A stretch of 64,000 nt of DNA, taken from contig CP038133.1 of NCBI GenBank assembly GCA_004519485.1, forward strand, positions 124,001 to 188,000, read 5' to 3'. The translations under genes were made by a program, and so were the position numbers. The notes under the pieces are model-generated. The model was not told the DNA's origin. It saw only the letters and a program-made list of their open reading frames with translations, and made no database searches. Origin of the DNA: Nannochloropsis oceanica. Taxonomy: Eukaryota > Sar > Eustigmatophyceae > Eustigmatales > Monodopsidaceae. Below, piece by piece: positions 42,752 through 53,609 of the stretch; the stretch's first letter is position 1, and each line of letters opens with the position of its first letter.

Positions 42752-43683
42752 TGGCGGGGGATGGAGGAAGGGGTTGGAGTGAGTGAGTGTGCAATATAAA
42801 TTGATTGTACAGGTGTTGCGGTGGAGGGAAAATTCCATGCACACTGTGTTTGCGGATGTATGACACCATCAAGGGACATTGTTTAACTTTCTGAGAAATA
42901 AGCACTCCCATTGGCAACACGGAGGATAGATAAGGGCAAAAAATAAACGTGGAAAGAAGACATAAAGAAAGATGAACGCAAAGTACTTCCAAATGAGTAC
43001 AGAAAAGGAAACGCAAGAAATAGCAAGGAATGTGAGAGAAAAGATTCCTGCCTCATATACCTGTACATGTTTATGGGCCAGCGCGTTTCTATGTTCGCTT
43101 CTCGGTTGGTTTTGTTCTTTTTTGGCTGATTCTTCCTTCCCTCTCCCCTCTCTTGCTACTGACTTCCTTTTAGTGCTTGAGCAGAAAACGTAGCTTAAGC
43201 CGGGTGCGGCCAGTGTTTAATCGATGCAGAAGTTTAATAGTTTTTCCAAAAACCGTTCTGTTGCTACCACCTTCCCCCCCCACCCGAAAAAGATAATGTC
43301 AGATAGGCGGACCAAACGTCAGGTTTTCATCATTCAACTCGTTCCTCCTCCTCCTCTTCTCCCTCCTCCTCCCCCTCTTCCTCCTCCCCCTCTTCCTCCT
43401 CTCTTCTTCCTCCCCTCCTCTTCCTTCTCCCCTCAACAACTGCTGCGCATGTTCACAAATGTGTAAACAATGAAAACAAAAAACCACACACACACACATG
43501 ACTACGCCAAACAAATATTGAAAAATCCCTTCTACCTCGCCTCCCTTCCCCACATTCTGCCCTCTTCGACCGACAACTCCCTCTATCCCTTAATCCCTGC
43601 CGCGTGTATATCTGTTTATTTGACGCCTTTCTCAGGTTTCTCCGTACACCGTCCTCTCCCTGCCGCCTTCTCCTATGCACTAT
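42752..43683. other. Convergent region with CCT/CTT microsatellite
   Basis: 932 bp, mostly 3' flanks of the ARM-type and RseP-like genes. A CCT/CTC-rich microsatellite lies at 43342-43436, and a (CA)n-like ACACACACAC run at 43488-43497. No supported gene. Confidence 0.45.
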
Positions 43684-45333
43684 TTACCTCCCCGGCAAGC
43701 TCATCAACGGATTCGCCTCCATCACCTTTTCCAAGCTCGAGACGCCCCGTGAGATATCACCGGCAATCAAAGTCAAACTCAACGATGCTAACAACAAGAC
43801 CGCCACAAAGTTTATACCATTCTCCAGCCGAGGTGAGAGCCTCTTCCCTCTCAACGCCTCGATTAAGACAAAAATCATCTGCCCACCGTCCAAACCCGGA
43901 AAAGGCAATGCGTTCACGACCGCTAAATTGATGCTGATAAATGCCGCAAATTTGATCAATGCCAGTTGGTCCACTGCGGCAAGGTCCGCCCCTACTTGCA
44001 CGATGCCTAAGGGGCCTGTGAGACCTTCCATCCCTGATGAGGAGAATCGACGGAGGGAGGACGAAGCTTCTCGAAGCATGGCCCCAAGCTCCTCCGCGGA
44101 GTATTTGAGGGCTTCTGCGGGGTCTTTGGCCTTGATGAGGTTTATCTTTTCGATGTGAGCGGCCATTTGCACGCCTGGGAAGGAAGACAATAAGGGAGGG
44201 AACGATGAGGGAGAGGTGAAATTGTACCGTCGTCTGGTGCTGTGTTGAGAAAGGAGACGAGGGGAACGTACCGATGCTGCTTCGGCCCGTGTCAGGGTTG
44301 ATCCGTGGAGTGACCGTCTTGGTAATCTCCTCGCCCTTGCGCATGAGGCGGAGCTGGACTGGCTCTCCTGCAGCTTGCGAGATGAGGGAGACGGCGCCAT
44401 TGAGTCCATTTTCGTCCCCACTGACCTTCTGTCCATTCACAGCCAGAATGAGGTCTTCGGGTTGGATGCCTGCCCGAGCAGCCGGGCAGTCTTTCTCCAC
44501 AAGGCGCATGACGTAGGGTCCCTCGCTAAACTGAGGACGGGGCAATCCTGTCGTGGCCACTGACCCCAGCAACAGGGTAAAAGAGAGAAAGATGTTCGCA
44601 ATCACCCCGGCGGAGATGACGATGGCTTGCTGCAACGGCGGCCTGTTTTGGAGCAGGTCCTTGTCTTCATACCTAATGAGGGAAAAAGAAACAGGAATCG
44701 GATAGAGACAATGGAAGAAAAAGTCTCACAAAAAGAGGCAGTATAGGAGGAGCTTCAAGCAAAAAGAACACACACACAGACGAGTTCACAGACACAGACA
44801 CGGACACAGATACACACTAAAGCCTACCTGATCAGCTCCCCATCCGTGTCCTGTTCATAGTGAGGAGGAAATGACACAAACCCGCCCATCGGGATCGCTC
44901 GCAACGTGTACTCGATATCATCCTCTTCAGGGCCCTCCTTAAACGACAACAATGTAGGCCCAAATCCAATGCTAAAATTACGGACTTTAATTCCCTGAGA
45001 ACGTGCCCCAATAAAATGCCCGAGCTCGTGCACCGCCACTATTATCGCCAGCACCAACAAAGAAGTAAAATTGTTGGTAATCCCTGCCAAGGGACCTTTG
45101 CTAGCTGCGGCAATGGTGACAGCCGTGGAGATAGCCTCGGGGTCCACGGGCGCAAGCGCAAGGCGGGTACTGCGGGCGGGAAGGGAGGTTATTCTAGAGC
45201 TTGTGGGACGACGCACGGATGTGGACGCAAAGCGGCTGGAGGTGGAAAGGGTGGACGGGACGAATGCTAAGGCTGTACAGGCAAGACCGATCGCCACGGC
45301 CGCGATGACCAAGATGTTGCGGTGACGCCGCAT
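43684..45333 (-). CDS. Plastid site-2 protease (RseP/RIP-type M50 metalloprotease)
   Basis: An intramembrane zinc metalloprotease. Three exons, 44828-45333, 44272-44672 and 43684-44174, phases 2 and 1, 465 residues. The presequence MRRHRNILVIAAVAIGLACTALA-F has an A-F plastid site. Zinc-binding V-H102-E-L-G-H106-F sits in the first TM helix. S-I-G-F-G-P-T-L-L-S-F and I-P-M-G-G-F-V-S-F follow. Then a PDZ domain (V-E-K-D-C-P-A-A-R-A-G-I-Q-P-E-D-L-I-L-A-V-N-G). The third exon has N-A-L-P-F-P-G-L-D-G-G-Q, giving the third zinc ligand (Asp). It is therefore the bacterial/cyanobacterial RseP class in the plastid, similar to EGY/AraSP-like proteases. Substrates in a plastid membrane are unknown. Confidence 0.93.
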
Positions 45334-45999
45334 GATAAGGGAGGAGGCTTGGGCTGTGGTGAGCAGAGGTGGTCAAATGGAGCGAGAGAGTGTGGTCAGG
45401 TGCACGGTCTTGGGAGAGCTGTCGTCATGCTTAACCACAATGACAAGTATCATCCGATTGCAGCAGCGTCGCTTTCGGGGAAGAGTACTGTGTGTGAGCG
45501 TTGGTGTATAAGGGTGTCGTGGGAGGATGGGGATCGAGCGAGGCCGAGTCAGTGGCAGTTTAACACTGCATTCGCGATAATAAAGGAGCAGGCGAGACAG
45601 CACGTCCCGATGTGTGTGGAATCAACTCCCCGACTTACTTTAGCGGCTGAGGTATAACGAGGGCTGTGCGTATCTGTCTGAATCGATGGTTATGGAAGGA
45701 AATGTTTAAGCCCAGTCAGAAGTCGCTTGCGTTGCTCTATTGCTTCCCTTTCGCCGAAGCCGTCACCTGCACGACTTTCATGCACCTCAAATGCAATCGC
45801 GCATACACCTACACCAAAACTTGACAGGCAAGCATGTGCAAGGGCTCTTTTTGGGCAAAGCGGGTGAGCCTGGCTGACTGCTGTGCTTCGTGAATTCCAC
45901 TCCGACTTCGACCTCCCCACCATTCGACGTTGCTCATCATCACGCCGCCCCTTCGTTATACTGGCCCAAGTCTTCTAAACTGACCCAGTCAAGAGCCAA
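45334..45999. other. Divergent region, RseP-like and VPS9 genes
   Basis: 666 bp with both 5' ends. No conserved ORF or RNA gene recognised. Confidence 0.4.
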
Positions 46000-47065
46000 A
46001 TGACAACGCCCCAGCCTGGCCGTCAGCGACCTTCAACCCTTACAGGCTTGATGGACGCCTTGGGCTCTTTGCTGCCCCATCCTTTCCAACACCAACAGTC
46101 GTATGCCCCATCCTCCTCCCTCTCCCGGTACCGCTCCTTGCTGCAAACGGAAGCCTCACGCCTGCAAGCACAATCCTACAAGGCGGCCAGGGCCCTCCTC
46201 GCCTTGGCAGAAGCGAGTGCGAAGGAAGAAAATATGCTCTTGAGGACGGGGGGGCGGCGGCACCTAGGGCTATGGAGACATCATGCCTCGCTTCGACGGG
46301 CATTGCTGTTGCTCGAGCAAGAGCAGTGGGCTCAAGCTGCCGGGGTATTGATCAAGCAGGAAGCAATGGTGATGGCCTGGCTACAAAAGGAGGACGAGGA
46401 ACGAAAAGTAGGAAGTGATGGACAGCAGGGGAAAGAGGATGGAGAGCGGGCGAAAGCAGCAGAGCCCGTGCTACGACCACCGGCCGAGCTGCTGGAAGCC
46501 GACGAGGGCATCAAGGCGTTAAAAAAACGGCGGTATTGCTTAACGCAGCTCTGTACAGATGCAGAAGAGGCAATGGATCATCGAGGGAGGGTGGGAGGAT
46601 TGGAGAGTGTGGGGGGGGGGGGATTTGACTCGCATGACGAACGCAGGCGGAAATTGCTACATTTGACCAAGGAAGCGAGTGTGCTTTATGTGAGTGGCGG
46701 TGGAGGAATCGATAACCATGGACAACCGTCATCGCCGCCACCATTGCTTTCCACGAGAGAATCTTCCTCCTCCGCTTCCTCCTCTTTCAGCTTCTTGACC
46801 TCCTTGTCCTCCTCTCCCGCAACACCCAGCGACCAGCACCAACAACGGAAACAGTCCCAATCACTACAAATACAACATCAGCAACGTCGACAAGAGCAAC
46901 AAGACACCAAAATCCTGCAACTCCGCATGTATCTTGAACGTGAATTCTCGTACCTAGTAGAGGACCAGCGGTACCGCGAGGGCCGCCTCCTCGACCGGTG
47001 GCTCGCCCTCATCCAAGCAGCCGCCAGTCAAAGCAACACTATTGCAGCCGCTGTTGCGCATCGAA

Positions 47066-47133
<68 letters not shown>

Positions 47134-47939
47134 CAACAACAACAAGAACAACAAGAACAACAACAACAAGAACAACAACAAGAACAACAAGAACAACAAC
47201 AAGAAGAACAACAACAAGAACAACGACAAGAACAACGACAACAAGAGCAGCAGAAGCAACAGCATAAGCACTCTCAGGGTAAGGAGCATCACCAACAGCA
47301 GCAGCGGACTATGCCGAGAAGTAGAAGTGCCTTCTCTCTCTCCTCTTCTGCCTCTCCTACCACCAATATCTACCCGACGAGCAGTGCCATAAGCAAACAC
47401 AGTAGCAAAGACAGAAACAGCAACAACAACCACAACCACAACAACAGCATCAGCAGCAATAGCAACAGCAGCAACAGTGGTAACAGCCACGTCATCAACC
47501 TCCCTGTATTTACCCCTCACTGCATCGTCGCCTTCCTCAACTATTTTATAACCAACCGCCTCCTCCTCCCCTACTCCCTTCCTCCCGTCCTCCGCCCTGC
47601 CCTCGCCGGTCTAGTTGTATCATATGTTTTTCGCAAGGCCCGTCGCGTCGTCTCAGGTTACGTGAAAGGTGGAGATATCCTCCTTCCCTCCCTCAACCAG
47701 CAATGGCGCGAGCAGGTTCAAAAAGCGAGAAATTTACCTCCACATATCCTAGGCGTACCCGATTCGTTTCTGTCTTCACTTCAGAGGGCAGATAGGAAGG
47801 AAAAGAGGGAAGGAGAGAAGGTGGAGTTCTTGGGTGAGACAACACGGGCACTGACTAGAATGGGATTGAAGCTGACGCCGTTGGATGCGTTGGATTCCTT
47901 GTTGGTAGCTGTGAGGTGCTTACACAAAGAGGCAGCAGT

Positions 47940-47974
<35 letters not shown>

Positions 47975-48531
47975 TGGGTGGAGAAAAAGATGGAGAAGGA
48001 GGAGATGGAGGGGATGAAGGAGAGGTAGCTGCGACAGCAGCAGCGTCAGGGACAGCAGCAAAAGCAATAGTAGGAAATGGAACAGGAGGAGGGAAGGAGG
48101 GAAAGAAACGCCTAACCTTGACCCCACAACAATCATTGCCGGCTGATGTTCTTTTCCCCTTGCTGGTCTACGCCTTAGTCCACGCGGACTGTCCCGACGT
48201 GTTTTCGTCTTTGTATTTGTTGAGACACTTTGCAAGTGGTGACGAGAATGTGGGCGAGAAAGCTTACTATATCACCACCTGGGAAGCTGCAGTTGCGCAT
48301 GTCTTGTACAGGAAGGATGAGGAGAAGGCTGGAGAGGGAAGGCGAGGGAGGGAGGAGGAGGAGGAGGAGGAGGAGGAGGAGGAGGAGTGCCATGTGTCGC
48401 TTGAGGAACTGGGTCCATGTTTCACAGCGGAGGAGCACCAGAGGGGTTTGGCTTATTTGGATGAATGGTTGGCGTCCGAGAGTGCGATGGAGGAGACGAT
48501 GGACATCTTGGAACAGGACGGGTGGTTTTGA
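46000..48531 (+). CDS. VPS9-domain protein (putative Rab5-type GEF) with polyQ
   Basis: Single exon, 843 residues. The C-terminal part (about 627-770) matches the VPS9 domain: P-L-D-A-L-D-S-L-L-V-A-V-R-C-L, then L-P-A-D-V-L-F-P-L-L-V-Y-A-L-V-H-A-D-C-P-D-V, S-S-L-Y-L-L-R-H-F, and G-E-K-A-Y-Y-I-T-T-W-E-A-A-V-A-H-V. VPS9 domains exchange GDP for GTP on Rab5-class GTPases at endosomes. An Ala-rich spacer interrupts the domain (about 640-690). The N-terminal 130 residues are helical (Y-K-A-A-R-A-L-L-A-L-A-E-A-S). A polyQ/QE tract (about 356-420) from CAG then CAA codons is very long. The last residues are acidic and end DGWF. A MIT-like helix is possible at 45-110, not certain. Confidence 0.85.
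47068..47260 (+). repeat. CAG/CAA repeat coding polyQ (VPS9 gene)
   Basis: An uninterrupted CAG run (to about 47124) passes into CAA and then CAA-GAA mixtures, encoding about 60 residues of Gln with interspersed Glu and Arg. Confidence 0.9.
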
Positions 48532-48929
48532 GGGAGGCGGGAGGGAGGGAGGGAGGAGAACAGGACGACAAGAGCATGTAACGATAGCACTGAGAGAAGT
48601 AGATCAAAGACATAGAGAAGTAGCGACAACCATACAGACATTGACCGTTTTTCTGCAGACATGAAGAGGACAATCCTAATAAATCATGCGTGATCAAACT
48701 GCCATGAGGAAGGTGATCCCAGGCTCCGAGGCTGTGCCGACGACGAAGACGACAAAAAAACGAGGCGGTTCCGTGTTGTCTGTTACACGTCATTATTTGT
48801 GGCTTTTCTTTTGTTACCTAGCGTCATTTTCCCAACCACTCTCCACCAAAGAATTTCTTCTGCTCTATTCAATTTTCCCCTAATTTATTCACACGAAGCT
48901 CCACTCCCTCCCCCTCCTTCCCTTCCCTG
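48532..48929. other. Convergent 3' region
   Basis: 398 bp between the VPS9 and CDP-DAG synthase genes. Nothing distinct recognised. Confidence 0.4.
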
Positions 48930-50123
48930 CTACCTCCCACCACCACCACCACCACCACCATTACCTCCACAGCTCAAAAACAAATATGAAAACGCCGACA
49001 TAAATAACTGGCAGTCCACCCGATCCATCACGCCCCCGTGCCCTGGGATGCTATCCCCGAAATCCTTCGTTCCCGTCGCCCTCTTCGCCGCACTCGCCAG
49101 GATTCCGCCCAAGGGGGCTCCAAAGGACGCAAACGTTGCAAGCACCAACGCCTGCCAGTCACTCAAACTCAACCATCCCCCCATCGCCCGTTTGGAATCC
49201 TCTGGTATTGATCCCAACACCGCCTTTAGCAACCGTACAATCAACGGAGCACTCAACACAGTCAATCCCGCCGCCCCCCAAAAACCTTCCCAGCTTTTCT
49301 TGGGCGACAATTTCGTCAAGGGTGTCTTGCCCAAGGGCACCCCTACTAAATACGCACCAATGTCATTCACCACTACCAGCAGAACCGAAAGCAAAAAAGG
49401 CCTCACCCCCCACTGCTTCAATATAGCAATATACCCCGACCCGAGCCCTACAGTCAAAAACAACGTAAAATGCAGCCCTGCGAGATGCGCAACCTGTCGC
49501 TGCAGTTGCTCCCCCGGTCCTTTAAGTGTGATTGCTCCTCCGAGCAAGCAGACGTAAGCCAAATATTGGACCAATCGGCGCCCTGGCCAGTACCAATGCA
49601 ACCATGAAGGCAGCAAAGAAGGCATGAGTGTGTCACCATACGCCCAGGAATGGCCCGTGTTGAAGGCGAGGATGAACCAGAGCCAGCGTGATGCTAGGCT
49701 AGAGGGGAGGTCAAGCCCTTTGTCCAAGAGCTTGGCAACTTCGTTATATGCCCCTGCTTGCGCGCCAATGACGATAAGCTCGAGCCCTTTCCGTTGTCCA
49801 ACATAGGTAATGACGGCAGTCAATCCCAGCAAGGCCAGCGTGCTCGCAACGCGCGTACCCCATGAGCCTTTGCGCGATTTAATGCGGGTCATCACACTGG
49901 CGTCTGGTTCAGGAGGAGGGGCCTCGACAACGGTGATTGTGGTGGGAGTAGACTTTCCGAATAAGCCACCACCGCGATGATGTAGACTGGCTTTGCTCAG
50001 CGCAGGGAGGGCTGAGGCCGAAGCGCCAGCCGAGGACATTGTGTAGTCAAGAAGACTGAGGAGGGTTATGACAAGGAGGAAGAAGACTGGGCTTGCTACC
50101 CGCCCCGCACACCGGTCCCACAT
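48930..50123 (-). CDS. CDS1: CDP-diacylglycerol synthase (phosphatidate cytidylyltransferase)
   Basis: Makes CDP-diacylglycerol from phosphatidate and CTP for PG, PI and cardiolipin. Single exon, 397 residues. Multi-pass, with the family signature S-A-A-K-R-A-T-G-T-K-D-F-G-D-S-I-P-G-H-G (+GVMDRVD) near residue 350 and the upstream N-D-I-G-A-Y-L-V-G and K-K-S-W-E-G-F-W-G. About eight TM segments. The N-terminus (MWDRCAGRVASPVFFLLVITLLSLLDYTMSS) is a hydrophobic leader, then S-A-G-A-S-A-S-A, a possible plastid or ER sorting region with no clear A-F. The C-terminus ends in a Gly run from a CAC/GTG microsatellite. The first ATG in frame is at 50123; the frame continues open upstream without one. 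Confidence 0.94.
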   Translation of the reverse strand: MWDRCAGRVASPVFFLLVITLLSLLDYTMSSAGASASALPALSKASLHHRGGGLFGKSTPTTITVVEAPPPEPDASVMTRIKSRKGSWGTRVASTLALLGLTAVITYVGQRKGLELIVIGAQAGAYNEVAKLLDKGLDLPSSLASRWLWFILAFNTGHSWAYGDTLMPSLLPSWLHWYWPGRRLVQYLAYVCLLGGAITLKGPGEQLQRQVAHLAGLHFTLFLTVGLGSGYIAILKQWGVRPFLLSVLLVVVNDIGAYLVGVPLGKTPLTKLSPKKSWEGFWGAAGLTVLSAPLIVRLLKAVLGSIPEDSKRAMGGWLSLSDWQALVLATFASFGAPLGGILASAAKRATGTKDFGDSIPGHGGVMDRVDCQLFMSAFSYLFLSCGGNGGGGGGGGR

Positions 50124-50317
50124 TGCTTTGCTAGAGGTGAGCTTGTCTATATTCAATAGCGCGTGGTGTGCATCGTGTGAGAGAGTGTCTGAGGTGATAC
50201 ACAGGATCACATATTTCGCGGGCTCGGACACACGACGACTATTTCTTGCAGAAACGTTGCTCGCGGGCTACTGTTGGCTCCCTCTCTCCCTAACGCATAG
50301 ACTGACAACACGATTCT
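50124..50317. promoter_or_regulatory. Very short divergent promoter (CDS1 / Nudix)
   Basis: Only 194 bp separate the start codons of CDP-DAG synthase and the MTH1-type Nudix gene on opposite strands, suggesting shared control. No element identified. Confidence 0.45.
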
Positions 50318-51145
50318 ATGCACACCGCACAGGGCATGTGGGGCGTCAGGAAGGCTTTCTTTATCTCCTCCATATCCGCTGCTTCTGTTGCTGTTACTGC
50401 TCTTGCTTGTCGCATTCACACCACGACAACCTCCCCCCGCTTTTGCTTCACCGCCCCCCCTCCAAGCTTCTCCTTGCCGCACTTGTGTGACTTAAGGACC
50501 ACAAGGACGACGGCATTACGTCTCGGTTTTGACTTCACTGCCGCTGCTCAACCCTATTCCTCCTTCTTTCTCTCCCGCTCCGGTTCGACCATCGCCACGA
50601 AGAGACACATGGCGGCAAGCAGCAGCACCACCATCTCTCCGGCCACCGTGAAGACCAAGGTCCTCACTCTTCTCTTCGTACGGCGCGCAAATCCCACTTC
50701 AGGGGTCAAGGAAGTCTTGCTAGGTATGAAAAAACGAGGATTTGGGATTGGGAAATGGAATGGCTTCGGTGGGAAAGTCGAGCCTGGGGAGACAATCGAA
50801 GCCGCCGCCTTGCGAGAGCTCGAGGAAGAGTCGTGCGTCAAGGCCAGCGGGGTGGAGCTACGAGGGAAGATAACGTTTACATTTCTGACGATTCCCGAGG
50901 TGCTGAAAGTGAGTGTATTCGAGGCGGTGGGGCCAATGACGGGGGAGCCGCAAGAGACGGAGGAGATGAAGCCACAGTGGTATGCAGAGAGTGACATTCC
51001 GTTTGAGAAAATGTGGGCAGACGACAAGTATTGGGTACCATTATTTTTGGAAGGAAAGCGATTTAGGGCTTTGTTTGAGTTTGATGACGAGAGTACAATC
51101 GTGAGGTATGATTTGGATACGTTGAAGGAGGGTGAAGAGTTGTGA
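50318..51145 (+). CDS. NUDT1: MTH1-type Nudix hydrolase (8-oxo-dGTP diphosphatase)
   Basis: Sanitises oxidised nucleotides. Single exon, 275 residues; the Nudix fold starts near residue 108 (T-K-V-L-T-L-L-F-V-R-R). Nudix box G-G-K-V-E-P-G-E-T-I-E-A-A-A-L-R-E-L-E-E (+ESCV) fits Gx5Ex7REUxEE, but the closing Gly of ExGU is Cys. M-K-K-R-G-F-G-I-G-K-W-N-G-F-G-G-K is close to human MTH1. W-Y-A-E-S-D-I-P-F..M-W-A-D-D and F-D-D-E-S-T-I also resemble MTH1. The 97-residue N-terminal extension, with a hydrophobic start (MHTAQGMWGVRKAFFIS..), suggests targeting to an organelle; an internal ATG (MAASSSTT) at 50609 would give a cytosolic form. Confidence 0.9.
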   Translation: MHTAQGMWGVRKAFFISSISAASVAVTALACRIHTTTTSPRFCFTAPPPSFSLPHLCDLRTTRTTALRLGFDFTAAAQPYSSFFLSRSGSTIATKRHMAASSSTTISPATVKTKVLTLLFVRRANPTSGVKEVLLGMKKRGFGIGKWNGFGGKVEPGETIEAAALRELEEESCVKASGVELRGKITFTFLTIPEVLKVSVFEAVGPMTGEPQETEEMKPQWYAESDIPFEKMWADDKYWVPLFLEGKRFRALFEFDDESTIVRYDLDTLKEGEEL

Positions 51146-51467
51146 GGGAGGGAGGGGGGAAGGACGGGTAGGGCCATGAAGGCAGACATAAATATAGAGG
51201 AGTGGCTCCTTTTGGGCACAAAATAAAATCAAATCGGCATTATAAGCATAAGCCAAGGCACGCTGTTTTCTACTAATCACTGTTTCTGAAGTTGTCGCTC
51301 TCCAACCCACGCTTTGGAAACATCTCTTTCCCCTGCCGGGGCTCTTGGCAGTGTCTTTTCTGCCTTCCTTCCCCCTTGTCTCTCTCCCTCAATAGCTAAC
51401 ACTGGTGCCACTTTCTCCTCATTGTATACTCCGTCCTCAACCCTGGAAGCATACTTCCCCGTCCACC
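51146..51467. other. Convergent 3' region
   Basis: 322 bp between the Nudix and eIF2 gamma genes. No gene recognised. Confidence 0.4.
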
Positions 51468-53609
51468 TCACTTCCCCTCCTCCCCACCTCCTCCTCCTTC
51501 CCCTGCCGACGCGTTCAAACTACTCGCTATCTTAATCGTGGTGCCCCTCCTAATCTGTCCCCATCCTATCAACCTCCAGTGCTTATCTACCCGTCGACTC
51601 AACGCAATCTTCTCCCCCTCCTGCGTGCACACTGGCTGGGTCAGCATAATTTTCGCATAATCCTCCCTCTTCCCCACGTCCTCCCTCAGCCCCAACACCT
51701 TCCCGCCCGTGGCCGTGCTCCCAATATTAACCATCAATATCTCTTTGGCTTGCAGTTTCTGCACTTTCGCCTTCTTCTCCCCGTCTTGGGTCTTCACGCC
51801 CAAGAGCCGCCGAAGCAGATAGTACGATATTTCCACCTCTGTAAAGACCTCGGGCAACTGCCCTCTTAATCCCAACACCTGGCCCACCAAGCGATCTGCC
51901 CTTGTCAAGGTGGGATCAATCCTCGTTCCCACGCCTATCAAGCCCCCGGGTACAGCGAATTCCAATTCGTTGTGCTCCGCAAACAGGGAGGTGATCTGGC
52001 TGAAGATGGGGACGCACTTCACATTCCCCTCGGCGTCCTTAGTGACTATGCCGGGCCGGACCTCGATCTGGTCGCCGAGCTTCAACACACCCTGCAGGAT
52101 ACTCCCGCCCGCCACGCCGCCCTTGAGGTCCTCCACTAGCTCCCCGGGCTTGTTCACGTCGAAGGAGCGGATGACGATCAACCGCGGGGAGGAGGTGAAG
52201 TCACGAGGGGGGACAGGAATGCGGTTCACAAGGTACTCGCACACCACGTCGATGTTGAACTTTTTAACGGCAGAAATGGGAATGATGGGTGAGGAGTCCG
52301 CGACGGTGCCAGCTACGAACTTGCGGATCTGTAGAGGAGAGAGGGAGAAAGGGAGGGAGGGAGGGAGAGGGAGTTGGAGAGGGAGATGGAAAAGACACGA
52401 TACATAAAAGATTCAGGCGGCAAGGAGAAAACAAGAAAAGGAAAATGGGGACGGACGGGCAATCAGGAGCTAGGGAGGGAGGAATGGAGGGAGGGAGGAA
52501 GAAAGGGAGGATGGGTTTACCTGTTCGTATTGCATGGAGGCATCGGCGGGCTTGACCAGATCCACCTTATTCTGCAAGATGATGATGTTGGCGAGACGCA
52601 TGATTTCCACGGCAGCCAGATGCTCGGACGTCTGTGGCTGAGGACAAGCTTCATTGCCAGCGATGAGGAGGAGGGCGGCGTCCATGACTGCGGCGCCGTT
52701 AAGCATCGTGGCCATCTGGGGAAAGGAGGAGGAGGACGGGGAGGAGGAGGAAGAGGATGCGAGGGAGGGAAACAGAAGGGACGATGTTATTGGTTGCCAC
52801 GTGCACACGTTAAGCCCCTCTTTCCTCCTTCCCTCCCTCCTCCCCTCCCTCCCAACGTACCAGAATATCGTGCCCCGGGCAATCAACAAAGGAGACATGC
52901 CTTTGCAACTCCCACACCTTTCCATCCTCTTCAAACACGTCAGGAGCAGACGATCCCTTGGCTCGGTAATTCCCTGGCACGCCATCTTCTGCGGGGTTAC
53001 ACTTAAAGATCTTGGCGTTAGCGTACCTTGGACGGAGGGAGGGGCGGAGGGAGGGTTGAGAACTAGGTTGGGATCTCCACAAGGAGGGAGGGAAGGAAGG
53101 AGATATGAGCCTTACCCTAGCTTGATGGTAATATTTCGCTCCAGCTCTGGCTTGGTTCTGACTGTGTTCACGCCACTGATTGCCTTCACCACCGTCGATT
53201 TTCCGTGCGCCACGTGACCGATAGTCCCGATATTTATGGTAGCTTGCTTGGAGATGACCTCGGGCGTCAGGGGGGTGAGGGTGGAGGGGTCGGGCATAGG
53301 CTAAGAGGAGGGAGAGCGAAGGGAAGGAGTAAGGGCCGGAGTGAGTGAGCCATGAGGAAGGACATTAAGCCTTATCAAAAGGCATGTTTTGGAGTGTTGC
53401 GGACAGGTGCGGCATGCAAAGAGACACAAATTATGAGGCTCACAAGAATTGCTGGAGGAGTTTTAGAATAAGTCACGGCGGGAGGAAGCTACAGAAGCAC
53501 CATCTAACCTACAGAGTTCAGTCATCGCGTGTGTGCTTGGTAACGGAAGGAAAGGATTGCAGGAAAAGAAAGTAATCAGGCAGACTGCAAGCACGCACAC
53601 GTACCATGG
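51468..53609 (-). CDS. EIF2S3: Translation initiation factor eIF2 subunit gamma
   Basis: Binds GTP and Met-tRNAi for the 43S complex. Exons 53116-53300, 52861-53026, 52521-52715 and 51468-52328, phases 2, 0 and 0, 467 residues from the ATG at 53297. A separate start exon may lie at 53607-53609, where ATG is followed directly by GTACGT; the acceptor at 53301 then gives M-P-M-P-D-P. G motifs: G-H-V-A-H-G-K-S-T (P-loop), D-C-P-G-H (G3), N-K-V-D-L-V (G4), S-A-V-K-K-F (G5). Then [23 protein letters not shown]. The region holding the zinc knuckle in other eIF2 gamma (after A-K-I-F-K) shows only one Cys. The second intron uses an AAG acceptor. Cytosolic, essential. Confidence 0.95.
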
